From NCBI RefSeq assembly GCF_002937115.1, contig NZ_NHRY01000226.1:1-48143 (forward strand): a stretch of DNA of 48,143 bases, read 5' to 3'. Under the pieces are notes generated by a model. That model saw nothing but the letters and a program-made list of their open reading frames with translations, searched no databases and was not told the origin of the DNA. The position numbers were made by a program, and so were the translations under genes. Position 1 is the first letter of the stretch; every line of letters starts with the position of its first letter. Below, one piece after another: positions 17,785 to 26,928 of the stretch. Origin of the DNA: Rhodopila globiformis. GTDB lineage: Bacteria; Pseudomonadota; Alphaproteobacteria; Acetobacterales; Acetobacteraceae.

Positions 17785-17862
17785 CGTCATGGCCGGGCGT
17801 GTCCCGGCCATCCACCCCGTGCCGTCGAAGCGCAGATGGCCGGGACACGCCCGGCCATGACG
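17785..17862. repeat. REP-like palindrome, full copy
   Basis: Arms open CGTCATGGCCGGGCGTGTCC and close with the complement ending at 17862, around a 20-odd-base centre. Same family as 2520-2597. It lies just beyond the 3' end of the minus-strand ABC exporter gene. Confidence 0.85.
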
Positions 17863-17936
17863 GAGAAAGAACGGCAAGGTCCGGCCACCCTTCGGCACGG
17901 GGCGCGTTGCATGGCCCGCCCTGCCAGTCGGGGCGG

Positions 17937-19799
17937 CTACGCCGCCACCGCAACCTCCGCCGGCGCCATTTGTTGCATCCGCAGCAGATCCCGGTACGGC
18001 CCCGGCCGCACCGCCAGCACCGCCGGCGCGCCATCGTCGACGATCCGCCCCTGGTCCATGACGATGATCCGGTCGAAGCTTTGCAGCGTCGACAGCCGGT
18101 GCGCGATCGCGATCACCGTCCGCCCGGCCATCAGGCGGTCGAGCGCCTGTTGGATCGCCTGCTCGCTCTCGGTATCCAGCGCACTGGTGGCCTCGTCCAG
18201 CAGCAGGATCGGCGCGTTCTTCAGCAGCGCCCGGGCGATCGCCAGCCGCTGCCGCTGCCCGCCCGACAGTTTCACCCCGCGGTCGCCGACCATGGTGGCG
18301 AAGCCCTCGGGCATTGCCTCGATGAAGTCGCGGCAATGCGCCATCTCGGCCGCCGCCATCACCTCGGCCTCGGTCGCGTCCGGCCGGGCATAGCGGATGT
18401 TCTCCAGCACGGAGCGATGGAACAAGGAGATGTCCTGCGGCACCACTGCCATCACCGCCCGCAGCGACGCCTGCGTCACGTCGCGGATGTCGTGCCCGTC
18501 GATCGACACCCGCCCGCCGCTGACGTCGAAGAAACGCTGCAGCAGCGACAGCACCGTCGACTTGCCGGCGCCGGAGAAACCAACCAGCCCCACCCGCTCG
18601 CCCGGCCGGATCGCCAGGTTGAAGTCGTTCAGCACCGCCGAGCGGTTCGGATAGGCGAAGCGCACCTGCTCGAACGTCACCTCGCCACGGCTGGCAGGCA
18701 GGTCGGCTGCGTCCGGCAGGTCTTCCAGGTCGTGCGGCGTCAGCAGGGTGGAGATCGCCTCGTCCAGCCGGGCGACATGCTGCGTCAGGTCGACCAGCGC
18801 CACCGCCAGGTCGCGCGACCCGTGCAGGATGTTGAACGCCAGCGAGGTGATCAGCACCAGGTCGCCGACCTGCGCCTGCCCGTTCTGCCACAGAACGATG
18901 CCCCAGCCGACGGCGCCCGCGGTCAGCAGCGCGGTTAGCACCGCGTGCACCAGCCGCAGGTGCTCAAGATAATAGAGACTGTGCCGCCGCGCCGCCATTT
19001 CGGCATCCATCCGGTCGCCGAGCCGCGCCTGCTCCCGGAACGTCGCGCCGAACGCGCGCACGACGTTGAAGTTGCCGATGATGTCGACCAGCTCGCCGTC
19101 CACCGCGGCGGCCTTTTCGGCGTAGTCACGATGCCGGCCCGCGCCCTTGCGCGCCATGCTGAACACCAGCGCGCCCAGAGCGAGCGCGATGGCCAGCAGC
19201 GAGCCGGCCAGCTGCAGGTTGACCGAGCCGATGAAGGCGATCGACAGCAGCACCGCGATCGTCGGCGGCAGCACGTTCCAGACGGTGGTGTTTTCCAGGG
19301 TAAAGGCGGCGGTGGCGGTGGCACTGACCCGGCTGGCCAGCGCGCCCGGCAGGCGCTCGGCGAAATACGTCGGCGAGTGTCCTGACAAATGCGTGAACAG
19401 GTCCCGCCGGATGTCGCCGGTGACGGCGACGAAGGTGCGGTGCGCGGCATAGCCGCCGACGCGCCAGGACAGGTTGTCGGCCGCCACCAGGCCGCACAGC
19501 ACGGCGAAGGCGCCCCACACCAGGGTTCCGGCCGCGTCCCGCCCGGCGGCGACGATGTCGATCAGGTGCTTCATGCCGTACTGGGTGGAGACACTGCAGG
19601 TGACGGCGACGATCACCGACAGCAGCACGGTCAGGTGCCCGGCCGGATGCCGCCGGACATAGGAGGCCAGGAACGCCAGCGGCCGCCCGCGCAGCGACGG
19701 CAGGTTGCCGGCCTGCGGCGCCGGCGCGGCATTGCGCTCACGGGAATGGGCGGCTGGCCGCCGGGGAAATGGGGCGACGGCCCCGATGACGTGCGCCAT
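17937..19799 (-). CDS. ABC exporter, fused membrane and ATPase domains
   Basis: The 620-residue half-transporter has six membrane helices over residues about 40-330 and an ATPase domain at about 370-610. Walker A is GFSGAGKST, the signature LSGGQRQRLAIARAL, Walker B ILLLDEAT, and the switch His is in IAIAHRLST. It should dimerise in the inner membrane to export a lipid, peptide or glycan-linked substrate. The glycosyltransferase gene is divergent across 270 bases, so a role in envelope glycan export is possible but unproven. The first 25 residues are poorly conserved, so the true start may be a little downstream. Confidence 0.9.
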   Translation of the reverse strand: MAHVIGAVAPFPRRPAAHSRERNAAPAPQAGNLPSLRGRPLAFLASYVRRHPAGHLTVLLSVIVAVTCSVSTQYGMKHLIDIVAAGRDAAGTLVWGAFAVLCGLVAADNLSWRVGGYAAHRTFVAVTGDIRRDLFTHLSGHSPTYFAERLPGALASRVSATATAAFTLENTTVWNVLPPTIAVLLSIAFIGSVNLQLAGSLLAIALALGALVFSMARKGAGRHRDYAEKAAAVDGELVDIIGNFNVVRAFGATFREQARLGDRMDAEMAARRHSLYYLEHLRLVHAVLTALLTAGAVGWGIVLWQNGQAQVGDLVLITSLAFNILHGSRDLAVALVDLTQHVARLDEAISTLLTPHDLEDLPDAADLPASRGEVTFEQVRFAYPNRSAVLNDFNLAIRPGERVGLVGFSGAGKSTVLSLLQRFFDVSGGRVSIDGHDIRDVTQASLRAVMAVVPQDISLFHRSVLENIRYARPDATEAEVMAAAEMAHCRDFIEAMPEGFATMVGDRGVKLSGGQRQRLAIARALLKNAPILLLDEATSALDTESEQAIQQALDRLMAGRTVIAIAHRLSTLQSFDRIIVMDQGRIVDDGAPAVLAVRPGPYRDLLRMQQMAPAEVAVAA

Positions 19800-20071
19800 G
19801 ACGATGGCAGGCTCCTGATATCCGGGATGAGGAAGCGGACCCGGACCGCCCTGGACGGGGCTTCGTCATCTTTGGCGGCCGCTGCGTCCGGACACATCGT
19901 GCCCGAACATCATGGCCAACACGCCGACTTTTCGCCACATTCAGAAATTATAACCAGGACTTGATAGACGCCAATGGACTGTGAAGTCAAGCACAAGATG
20001 TGCCGAAACAATCACAAGAACAAAAGCGGATGACACCCTGAAACCCATAATCAAACTGGGGCACTGTACTT

Positions 20072-21127
20072 ATGCGTATCGCTCAGATCTCGCCGCTGTT
20101 CGAGGCCGTACCGCCCAAGCTGTACGGCGGCACCGAGCGGGTTGTTTACTCGCTGACCGAGGAACTGGTCGCGATGGGCCATGATGTTACGCTGTTCGCC
20201 AGCGGCGATTCCGTGACCTCCGCCACCCTCGCGCCGATGCGCGAGCAGGCGTTGCGTCTTGATCCCACCGTCAAGGACTGGGTGGCGATCTACTATCGCT
20301 TTGTCGAGATGGTTTATCGCCGCAAGGACGAATTCGATGTGCTGCACTTCCACATCGATTACTTCCCGATGTCACTGTTCATGCGCCAGAAGGTGCCGTT
20401 CCTGACCACCCTGCACGGCCGCCTCGACCTGCCGGAATTCGTGGAAACCTACTCGACGTTCAAGGATGCGCCGTACGTCTCGATCTCCGACAGCCAGCGC
20501 CGGCCGATACCGCACCTGAACTGGACGCGCACCGTGCTGCACGGCATGCCGGCGAACCTGCTGACGCCGCAGCCGGTGAAGCAGGAATACGCCGCCTTCC
20601 TCGGCCGCATCTCGCCGGAAAAGGGTGTGGACCGCGCCATCCGGATCGCTGGCAAGGCCGGCATGAAGCTCAAGATCGCGGCCAAGGTCGACAACGCCGA
20701 CAAGGCTTACTACGACAGCCAGATCAAGCCGCTGATCCAGGGCAACCCGGATGTCGAGTTCATCGGCGAAATCAATGATGCGCAGAAGCCGGACTTCCTC
20801 TCCGGCGCACATGCCCTGATCTTCCCGATCAACTGGCCCGAGCCGTTCGGCCTGGTGATGATCGAGTCCATGGCCTGCGGCACGCCGGTCATTGCCTTCA
20901 ACTGCGGCTCGGTGCCGGAAGTCATCGATCCGGGCGTCACCGGCTTCATCGTCAACGACATCGACGAAGCCGTCGCCGCTGTGGGCAAGATCGACACGCT
21001 GGACCGTGCCAGGGTACGCGCCACGTTCGACCGCCGCTTCACCGCGCGCCGCATGGCCGAGGACTACGTGGACGTCTACGAGTCGCTCATGGCGCCGGTG
21101 CCCCGCCTGCAGGTCGTCAACGGCTGA
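20072..21127 (+). CDS. Glycosyltransferase family 4 protein
   Basis: The 351-residue GT-B enzyme has the N-terminal AQISPLFEAVPPKLYGGTERVVYSLTEELV motif and the donor-site block FLGRISPEKGVDRAIRIA. The E-x7-E motif is in EPFGLVMIESMACGTPVIAF. These enzymes transfer a sugar from a nucleotide donor, usually at the inner face of the membrane for surface polysaccharide. No strong ribosome-binding site precedes ATG 20072. The upstream 270 bases are AT-rich and probably hold promoters for this gene and the divergent ABC exporter. Confidence 0.92.
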   Translation: MRIAQISPLFEAVPPKLYGGTERVVYSLTEELVAMGHDVTLFASGDSVTSATLAPMREQALRLDPTVKDWVAIYYRFVEMVYRRKDEFDVLHFHIDYFPMSLFMRQKVPFLTTLHGRLDLPEFVETYSTFKDAPYVSISDSQRRPIPHLNWTRTVLHGMPANLLTPQPVKQEYAAFLGRISPEKGVDRAIRIAGKAGMKLKIAAKVDNADKAYYDSQIKPLIQGNPDVEFIGEINDAQKPDFLSGAHALIFPINWPEPFGLVMIESMACGTPVIAFNCGSVPEVIDPGVTGFIVNDIDEAVAAVGKIDTLDRARVRATFDRRFTARRMAEDYVDVYESLMAPVPRLQVVNG

Positions 21128-21229
21128 CGCCAGTACAGGGTTTGTCCTACGCGCCTGGTCCCCTGCCACGGCGGAGGACCGGCCGCGCAGGCGTTCAGTC
21201 AAGCCCCTGTGGCGCGATGGTTGCTACTG

Positions 21230-21313
21230 CGTCATGGCCCGGACAAGCCGGCATTGGCATTAATTTGGGCGGGCTGTCGCCTTTTCGTCATGGTCCGGCT
21301 TGTCCGGGCCACC
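21230..21313. repeat. REP-like repeat, CCCGGACAAGCC variant, rearranged
   Basis: CGTCATGGCCCGGACAAGCC at 21230 and CGTCATGGTCCGGCTTGTCC at 21285 are two left arms in the same direction rather than facing each other. This looks like a rearranged or deleted pair of palindromes. Confidence 0.65.
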
Positions 21314-21434
21314 TGTCGCGGCATAAGCGCCTGAGCCAAAATAACCGATCCACCGGAGCCGGCGCACCGGCCCCTCCGCGTCACGGCGGCCGTACGGCCG
21401 CCATCTATGCCTTGCGGTGCTGATACCGGCAAAA

Positions 21435-21467
21435 GGCGTGGATGGTGGGCCTGCGCCCACCATGACG
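21435..21467. repeat. Short palindromic repeat (GTGGATGGTGGGC family)
   Basis: GGCGTGGATGGTGGGCCTGC continues to CCCACCATGACG, forming a short hairpin. A near-identical copy, also preceded by GATACCG, is at 29371-29403. Confidence 0.75.
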
Positions 21468-21624
21468 GGGTGGGAACAACTGTACCTCACGCCGCACTAA
21501 GTTAGCGCGTATGGTGACCTGTCCGCCGCCCGGTTTCGTCGTCCGGTAACCAATAAAGGTTGCCTCTCTTCCCTGGTCGCATCAGATAGTATGCTCACGG
21601 GAGGCGCGCCCCCTTTGCGAGTCC

Positions 21625-22896
21625 ATGCCTGCGCCGGCGTCACAGGCGGCGCAGCGCGTCACTTCTCCGGGCGGTGCGATGCGGAGCAGACTGGGCCTGA
21701 ACGGGCTGAACTTCTTCACCGCGGCGGTTCAGGCCGGCTTCGGGCCGTTCATCGTCGTCTGGCTGACGCAGTCCGGCTGGAATCCCGTCGCGCTCGGCCT
21801 GGCGCTGAGCATCGGCACCTTCGCCGCCCTGGTCGGGCAGTTGCCGGGCGGCCTGGTGGTCGACCAGATCCATCGCAAGCGGATTGTCACCGCCTGGGGC
21901 CTGCTCGGCCTGGGAGTCAGTGCGCTGATGTTATGTCTGCCCCCGACGCGGCCGCTGATCTGGGGCGCGCAGGTGGCGCATTCGCTGGCCAGCTGCGTGG
22001 TGACCCCGGCGATCGCCGCCGTGACCTTGTGCGTGTGCGGCCATGACAGCTTCGGCGAGCGCCTGGGCATCAACACGCGCTGGGCTTCGCTCGGCAATGC
22101 CGCCTCGGCCGCCCTGCTCGGCGCTGCCGCCGTTTGGTTTTCCGAGCGCGCGGTGTTCTTCGTCACCGCGGCGCTGACCGTTCCGGCGCTGCTGTCCCTG
22201 CTGATGATCCGTGCCGCCGACTGCGTCGGGGACGCCGACGACCATCCGGCGATGCGCCACCCGCGCGAGCGCGAGCACCGGCCCTGGCAGATCCTGTCCG
22301 AGCCGGCGCTGCACGTCTTCGCCGTGGCCGCGGCGCTGTTCCAGCTTGCCAATGCCGCGTTGCTGCCGATCGCCGTCAGCACCCTGACGCAGCGTCACGA
22401 GGCGAGCGGGCTGATCATATCGGCGACCATCGTCGTGCCGCAGGTCATCACCGCGCTGCTGGCCCCGCGCACCGGCCGCCTGGCGCAGACCCACGGACGC
22501 CGCCTGGTGCTGCTGATCGGCTTTGCCGCGGTGCCGCTGCGGGCCTTGCTGTTCGCCACCCTGCCGGGCGCGGTGCCTCTGCTGGCTTACCAGGCGCTGG
22601 ACGGCGTCAGCGCGGCGATGTTCGGCGTGATGCTGCCGCTGATCGCCGCCGACTGCACCAAGCGCACCGGCTACCTCAACCTTGCCATCGGCGCCCTCGG
22701 CCTGGCCGCCGGCCTGGGAGCGACCTTCAGCACCGCGGTCGCCGGCTGGATCGCCGAGCGCTATGGCCCATCCGAGACGTTCCTGTTCCTGGCCGCGGTC
22801 GGAACCACGGCCGTGCTGCTGCTCCTGGTTGCCATGCCGGAGACCCGGCCGGTGCGGCGGCGCCCTCATGCCAGCAAGGCGACCCTGCCGGCATGA
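21625..22896 (+). CDS. Major facilitator superfamily transporter
   Basis: The 423-residue protein has 11-12 hydrophobic helices in two halves joined by a charged loop (PAMRHPREREHRPWQI). The loop between helices 2 and 3 carries the MFS motif A in the form GLVVDQIHRKR. Translation may start at the internal MRSRLGLNGLNFF (21679), which removes an unconserved leader. It is probably an efflux or uptake permease of the inner membrane. There are no adjacent regulators or enzymes to suggest a substrate. Confidence 0.88.
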   Translation: MPAPASQAAQRVTSPGGAMRSRLGLNGLNFFTAAVQAGFGPFIVVWLTQSGWNPVALGLALSIGTFAALVGQLPGGLVVDQIHRKRIVTAWGLLGLGVSALMLCLPPTRPLIWGAQVAHSLASCVVTPAIAAVTLCVCGHDSFGERLGINTRWASLGNAASAALLGAAAVWFSERAVFFVTAALTVPALLSLLMIRAADCVGDADDHPAMRHPREREHRPWQILSEPALHVFAVAAALFQLANAALLPIAVSTLTQRHEASGLIISATIVVPQVITALLAPRTGRLAQTHGRRLVLLIGFAAVPLRALLFATLPGAVPLLAYQALDGVSAAMFGVMLPLIAADCTKRTGYLNLAIGALGLAAGLGATFSTAVAGWIAERYGPSETFLFLAAVGTTAVLLLLVAMPETRPVRRRPHASKATLPA

Positions 22897-23436
22897 GGTG
22901 GTTTCTTCCCCGATAGGGGCCGGGGAGTGTCTCGCGTCCTTGTGGGCTGTCTGAAGGGTGAACAGGTCCAATTTCGCGAAGAAGGCATTGGTCCATTGCC
23001 TGTGGTCGGCTTCGCGGGAGCGCCGTTGATGGCGTGTCGGCCGTGCAATCCGCATCGGCCCGGTCTGAGACGCTTCACCGCCCATTCGGAACCCGGCAGG
23101 ACCCTTGGAAACCGCAACCGAGCGCCCTGGCAACGATCGGCGCGCGGCCGACAGCACGTTCGGAGGTCCAGTTCACCACCGGCCCATTTGCGTTCATCTG
23201 CGGTTCTTGAATCAGCGTGGCGGCGGGAGGGATGTTGCGACGCCTACGTGCTGCGCCAAAGCAGAAATGGAACCGCAGATGAACGCAGATGAACGCAAAT
23301 GCAGCAGGGCTGTTGCCGCAGCGGGGGCGCACGTCGTCCGACAGGGCAGTGTCGTGGCCCTTTTCAACACGGTTCCGGTTGGATTTCGGGGCCGTGGAAC
23401 GCCTCACCCGACCACCCCGGAACCCGACAAGAGCCG
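22897..23436. other. Gap with an inverted-repeat element and no supported gene
   Basis: Only shadow frames are present. The sole structure recognised is the inverted repeat at 23185-23301. Confidence 0.5.
23185..23301. repeat. Inverted-repeat element (GAACGCAGAT type)
   Basis: The left arm CATTTGCGTTCATCTGCGGT at 23185 is complementary to the right arm ending GAACGCAAATG at 23301. The right arm carries an extra 10-base unit GAACGCAGAT in tandem. The roughly 60-base centre has no gene. Similar GAACGCAGATGAACGCAGAT repeats are widespread in bacterial intergenic DNA. Confidence 0.7.
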
Positions 23437-23776
23437 GCCGAGTTCGAGCCCCGCGCCGCCGGGCTGCGCCAGCGGCTGCGGGGATGGGAGGAGCAGGCAG
23501 TTCGGGCACGAAACGAGGTGGCGCAGCGCGCGGCACTGTCGCTGATCATAGGCCGGCTGGAAGACTTTGCCCGCCGGGTGTGGCAGCGGATGGCGGCGGT
23601 GGACTGGTCCACGCAACGCGACCTGATCCGGCTGCTGGTCAAGCGCGTCGAGATCGATCGAGAGGACGTCACCGTGGTGCTGCGCGTGACACCAGCACCC
23701 GCGGACCCGGGATTACCAAACCCCGCCACTGAGCATGTTTTGCACCATTGTGGGCTGAGTGAGGACCTCCCCTTGC
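23437..23776 (+). pseudogene. Serine-recombinase C-terminal remnant
   Basis: The plus-strand frame reads AAGLRQRLRGWEEQAVRARN, LSLIIGRLEDFARRVWQRM, STQRDLIRLLVKRVEIDRE and VTVVLRV, the coiled C-terminal region of large serine recombinases. The resolvase catalytic domain and zinc ribbon are absent upstream, so this is a decayed tail. It abuts the IS256 remnant, marking a mobile-element graveyard. Confidence 0.75.
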
Positions 23777-23854
23777 GGAGTCCCTGTCGTTGGCTGCCAG
23801 CGCGCCAGAGCCTGTCAGGATTTTTGTGTGAAGGTCGGGTTTCACCAGGACCTT

Positions 23855-24240
23855 CTATGCGAGGCTGAACCGGTCGCCGAACAGGATGGCGAACTGCGTC
23901 TTGGCAGCGGTCCACTCACGCTGGGCATCTTCCAGTTTTTGCTGACATCGCGCAAGACCAAATACAACAATTTCGTTGCCGCCTCGTCGGAGAGCCCGAA
24001 AATCAATCGGTTTTCTGGACGACTCTCAATAATAATACCATATTTTACAGTAGGTTAGCAACCTCGACTCCGGCCAAAAGTCGATTGATTTTCAGGCTCG
24101 GAGGGGAAGTGCCCCGGCTGCGGACTGAGGAACGCAGTTTGCTGTTGAGGCTCTCGATGGCATTGGTGGTGTCGATGATCCGCCGCACCTCCGGCGGGAA
24201 GGCGAAGAACGGCACCACCTGCTGCCATTGCCGCCGCCTT
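23855..24240 (-). pseudogene. IS256-family transposase C-terminal remnant, interrupted
   Basis: On the minus strand the sequence from about 24240 reads QWQQVVPFFAFPPEVRRIID then TTNAIESLNSKLRSSVRSRG, the IS256 C-terminal block. It is then interrupted by a 106-base insertion and resumes at SDEAATKLLYLVLRDVSKNW. After another frameshift comes REWTAAKTQFAILFGDRFSL with a stop at 23855. The N-terminal two thirds, including most of the DDE site, are absent. CCTGTCAGGATTTTTGTGTG just beyond the stop (about 23815) may be the element's terminal repeat. Confidence 0.85.
23993..24098. mobile_element. Small inverted-repeat insertion (MITE-like) inside the IS256 remnant
   Basis: The 106-base AT-rich segment splits the transposase frame. 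It is flanked by CGGAG at 23988-23992 and 24099-24103. Its ends are inverted repeats: AGCCCGAAAATCAATCG on the left, and AGCCTGAAAATCAATCG on the minus strand from the right end. Similarity extends further inward with mismatches. It has no coding capacity. Removing it and one CGGAG restores RSRGHFPS-DEAATKLL, the expected IS256 sequence. Confidence 0.8.
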
Positions 24241-24541
24241 CGACCCCGCAACAGTCGCACCGCTTGCCGCAAACGTCCTCCGCCGTTCGGCCCGCCAAGG
24301 TCCGGGGGAATGGGCGCCAAATCTCCGGCGGGCGGTCGCGGCCGCCATGACGACAGGGCAGCGGCTGCGTGTCCGCCTGATTGCGGTGGCGAAAACGCCC
24401 CAGCCCGATCCCGTTCAGCACGACAGCCTCAAGCAAGCCGCCGCTGCAGACAAAGCGCCCGGCCCCGGGCATCCTCCTGCCGTTCCAGTGCCCGGGCCGT
24501 CCGGGTAATCCTTGCGCCCGAGGCACAGGGTATGCTGCATT

Positions 24542-25540
24542 ATGGCCGATTACAAACACGGAGGGCATTGCGTCGCTGCCATGGTGCAACCACTTGCCGA
24601 TGAGGCCGATGCGGCCGGACCAATGTCGCGGCGCCGGGCCATCATGGCCGCCCGGGCGCGCCCGCGCCGAACCGCCAGCCAGCCGCTCGGGCACCAGACC
24701 CTGGTGGCGCGCTGCCCCGGCGCGGTGCAGGCGTTCACCGAAGTGCTGTGGGCGCGTCTGCGGCGCGAGGCCGAGGACGCGCTGGAACGCGCCCCCATCC
24801 TGGCGCCGCTGTTCCTCGACTCGGTTCTCAACCAGCACAGCTTCGAAGCCGCGGCGATCCACCGGGTGGCGGCGCGGTTGCGCAACGACGTCGTCACCCT
24901 GCCGCTGATCGTCCAGGCCTTCAACCGCGCGCTGGAGGCGGACCCCGAGATCGCCGCGGCGTTGCGCACCGACATCATCGCGGTGTACGAGTTCGATCCG
25001 GCCTGCGAGCGGTTCATCGAGCCGTTCCTGTATTTCAAGGGCTTCCACGCCATCCAGGCGCACCGGCTGACCCACTGGCTGTGGCTGAATGGCGAGCGCG
25101 ACTTCTGCGAGTACCTGCAAAGCCGCGCCTCGGAGATCTTCCAGACCGACATCCACCCGGCGGCGCGGTTCGGCCGGGGCATCTTTCTCGACCACGCCAC
25201 CGGGCTGGTGGTGGGCGAGACCGCGGTGGTGGGCGACGACGTGACCATCCAGCAGGACGTGACGCTGGGCGGCACCGGCATTCAGGCGGCCGAGCGGCAC
25301 CCGAAAATCGGCTCCGGCGTCATCGTCGGCGCGGGGGCGAAGATCCTCGGCAACATCGCCGTCGGCGACAACGCGCGGGTGGCGGCCGGATCGGTGGTGC
25401 TGCGCCCGGTGCCGGCGCGCGCGACAGTGGCCGGCGTGCCGGCGCGGGTGGTGCGGATCGACGCCGCGGACGGCATGGCGCGGCCGATGGACCAGATCCT
25501 GCTCGACCTCGCGCGGGAGGCGTTTGTCGGCACGATCTGA
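24542..25540 (+). CDS. cysE: Serine O-acetyltransferase
   Basis: The 332-residue protein makes O-acetyl-L-serine from serine and acetyl-CoA for cysteine synthesis. It has the CysE N-terminal helical domain (DSVLNQHSFEAAAIHRVA), then the GFHAIQAHRLTHWLW helix and a left-handed beta-helix of hexapeptide repeats (TDIHPAARFGRGIFLDHATG, GETAVVGDDVTIQQDVTLGG, HPKIGSGVIVGAGAKILGNI). Catalytic Asp and His are in IFLDHATG. ATG 24542 is one choice; 24581 (MVQPLADEA), which is preceded by a distant GGAGG, is the other. The first 50 residues are unconserved. Confidence 0.9.
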   Translation: MADYKHGGHCVAAMVQPLADEADAAGPMSRRRAIMAARARPRRTASQPLGHQTLVARCPGAVQAFTEVLWARLRREAEDALERAPILAPLFLDSVLNQHSFEAAAIHRVAARLRNDVVTLPLIVQAFNRALEADPEIAAALRTDIIAVYEFDPACERFIEPFLYFKGFHAIQAHRLTHWLWLNGERDFCEYLQSRASEIFQTDIHPAARFGRGIFLDHATGLVVGETAVVGDDVTIQQDVTLGGTGIQAAERHPKIGSGVIVGAGAKILGNIAVGDNARVAAGSVVLRPVPARATVAGVPARVVRIDAADGMARPMDQILLDLAREAFVGTI

Positions 25541-26104
25541 TTGTTATTTCTTGAGTGTAACTGAAATCTTGCGGTCCGCACCCGGATTCGTTACGGTGCG
25601 GCAGTTCCACGGCCGGTTACGCATCCGCGTGCTTGCTATCCCGGCCATGACAGACAAGGCACGGTGATCAACGCACAGCCATCGCGGCACAGCCATCGCG
25701 GCGGCACGCGATCCGGATCCCTTCTCTGCGGGCTCTGCGCCCCAGTCTGCGATCTCTGCGTTGGATCGCGGTGGCCGGCGCGCCACCTGCGTTTCGGGTT
25801 GGCCGGCTCACCGGCAACGCCGCTCTTTGTTGCGGCACCGCATTTTTAAAACGCAGAGCGCGCAGAGCGGGGCGCAGAGCCCGCAGAGAAGGAATTGCGG
25901 CGGCCCGCGATCGCGGCAGATCGAACGCGGCTGGGCTGTTCCCGTCGCAACTTGTGGCCTGGCATTCAGGGCAATCAGGGCCGTATCTTCAACGCGAACC
26001 GGCGCCCGGCCTTCGCGGCACTCCAGGTAGTGGACGTCATCCTCGCGCTTCGGCAGCTGTTCATTCGCACCGGGACAGGACAGGCCGGCAGGCGGTGCCC
26101 GATG
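25541..26104. other. Gap downstream of cysE with a long inverted-repeat element
   Basis: No gene is supported in these 564 bases. The main structure is the palindromic element at 25720-25892. Sequence between 25893 and 26104 has only shadow frames; I looked for a lost DNA-binding domain belonging to the adjacent receiver gene and did not recognise one. Confidence 0.5.
25720..25892. repeat. CTCTGCG inverted-repeat element, copy 1
   Basis: The left arm CCTTCTCTGCGGGCTCTGCG (continuing CCCC) at 25720-25743 is perfectly complementary to 25869-25892. Inside are further CTCTGCG units and a conserved middle (GCGGTGGCCGG, TTTCGG, GGCAACGCCG, CTTTGTTGCG, CACCGCATTTT). A second copy with the same middle is at 35442-35598. 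There is no coding capacity. Confidence 0.85.
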
Positions 26105-26509
26105 TCAGGTCCGGCCAGGCGTGGCATTCGCACCGGCGCACAGCCGGGCGCGGATGCGGACCCCCAGGTCTGCGATGCGGAAGGGCTTGCAGACATAGTC
26201 ACTGGCGCCGTTCTGCAGTCCCCGCGCAATGTCGGCCTCGCTGCTCGCGCCGGCCAGCATGATGATGGGCATCTCATGGCCCTGCCGCCGCAGCAGCGCG
26301 CAGAAGGCCAGCCCATCGCCGCCGGACAGGCCGAGATCGAGCAGCACGAGGTCCGTCCGCGCCGGTTGCTGTTCAAGATAATGCAAGGCATCGGCCAGCG
26401 TGCCCACCTCGACCGGTTTGCACGCCTCGTTCTCTGACAGGTGTTCGACCAGCGCCTGACGCAGCGCCAGATCGTCTGCGATGATCAGGATGAATCGTTT
26501 CGTTGGCAT
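26105..26509 (-). CDS. Stand-alone response-regulator receiver protein
   Basis: The product is a single CheY-like receiver domain of about 134 residues. The acidic pocket is in LIIADDLALR, the phospho-acceptor Asp in LVLLDLGLSGG, the switch position in IIMLAGASS and the conserved Lys in YVCKPF. The OmpR-style RIADLGVRIRARL helix at the end suggests descent from a longer regulator whose DNA-binding domain is missing. I prefer MPTKRFILI (26509) over an upstream start at 26536. No histidine kinase is adjacent. AT-rich DNA upstream (26540-26620) should hold its promoter. Confidence 0.8.
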   Translation of the reverse strand: MPTKRFILIIADDLALRQALVEHLSENEACKPVEVGTLADALHYLEQQPARTDLVLLDLGLSGGDGLAFCALLRRQGHEMPIIMLAGASSEADIARGLQNGASDYVCKPFRIADLGVRIRARLCAGANATPGRT

Positions 26510-26928
26510 TGGTGACGTATCCGCTTGAATTGCCATAATGAAAGCCTGAATGTGTCATATACGAATTTAGTTTTTAACTGCAACATATTTCGCCGTCCTG
26601 GCGTTGATTTTCGTATAAGACAAGCCGTCAGGCGGCCGCGCGGCGCGGCTGCCCGTCCTCGGGCCCGGCACGGGCTGGCCGGAGACCGCAGCTGAACGAA
26701 ATCGCAGGATTGCGGGGCGCCTCGAAGGAACGGGCGTCCCATGTTCGGTGCTGTCGATGCGCCGGGCGTGCGGCTGGCGCGCCGGGCCGCCGATGCCGCT
26801 ATCGTGCCTGATCGGCGACGCGGCGGACGTACGGGTTCGGCCCTGCCGGCGGGAAGCCGCCGCGCTGGATTGCCTGGTGCCGGAGATGCCGGAGCGCTTG
26901 CGCGCAACGCCCCCGGGGCCGATCGGCG

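Larger units (their letters stand above)
21128..21624. other. Repeat-filled gap between the glycosyltransferase and MFS genes
   Basis: No gene is supported in these 497 bases. They hold a diverged REP-type pair at 21230-21313 and a short palindrome at 21435-21467. Confidence 0.6.

Noticed and set aside
23185..23301. CRISPR-like repeats
   Set aside because: Only one inverted-repeat pair and one 10-base tandem unit exist; there are no regularly spaced direct repeats or cas genes.
25893..26104. Lost OmpR-type DNA-binding domain after the receiver gene
   Set aside because: All frames were read, and none shows the winged-helix residues expected.
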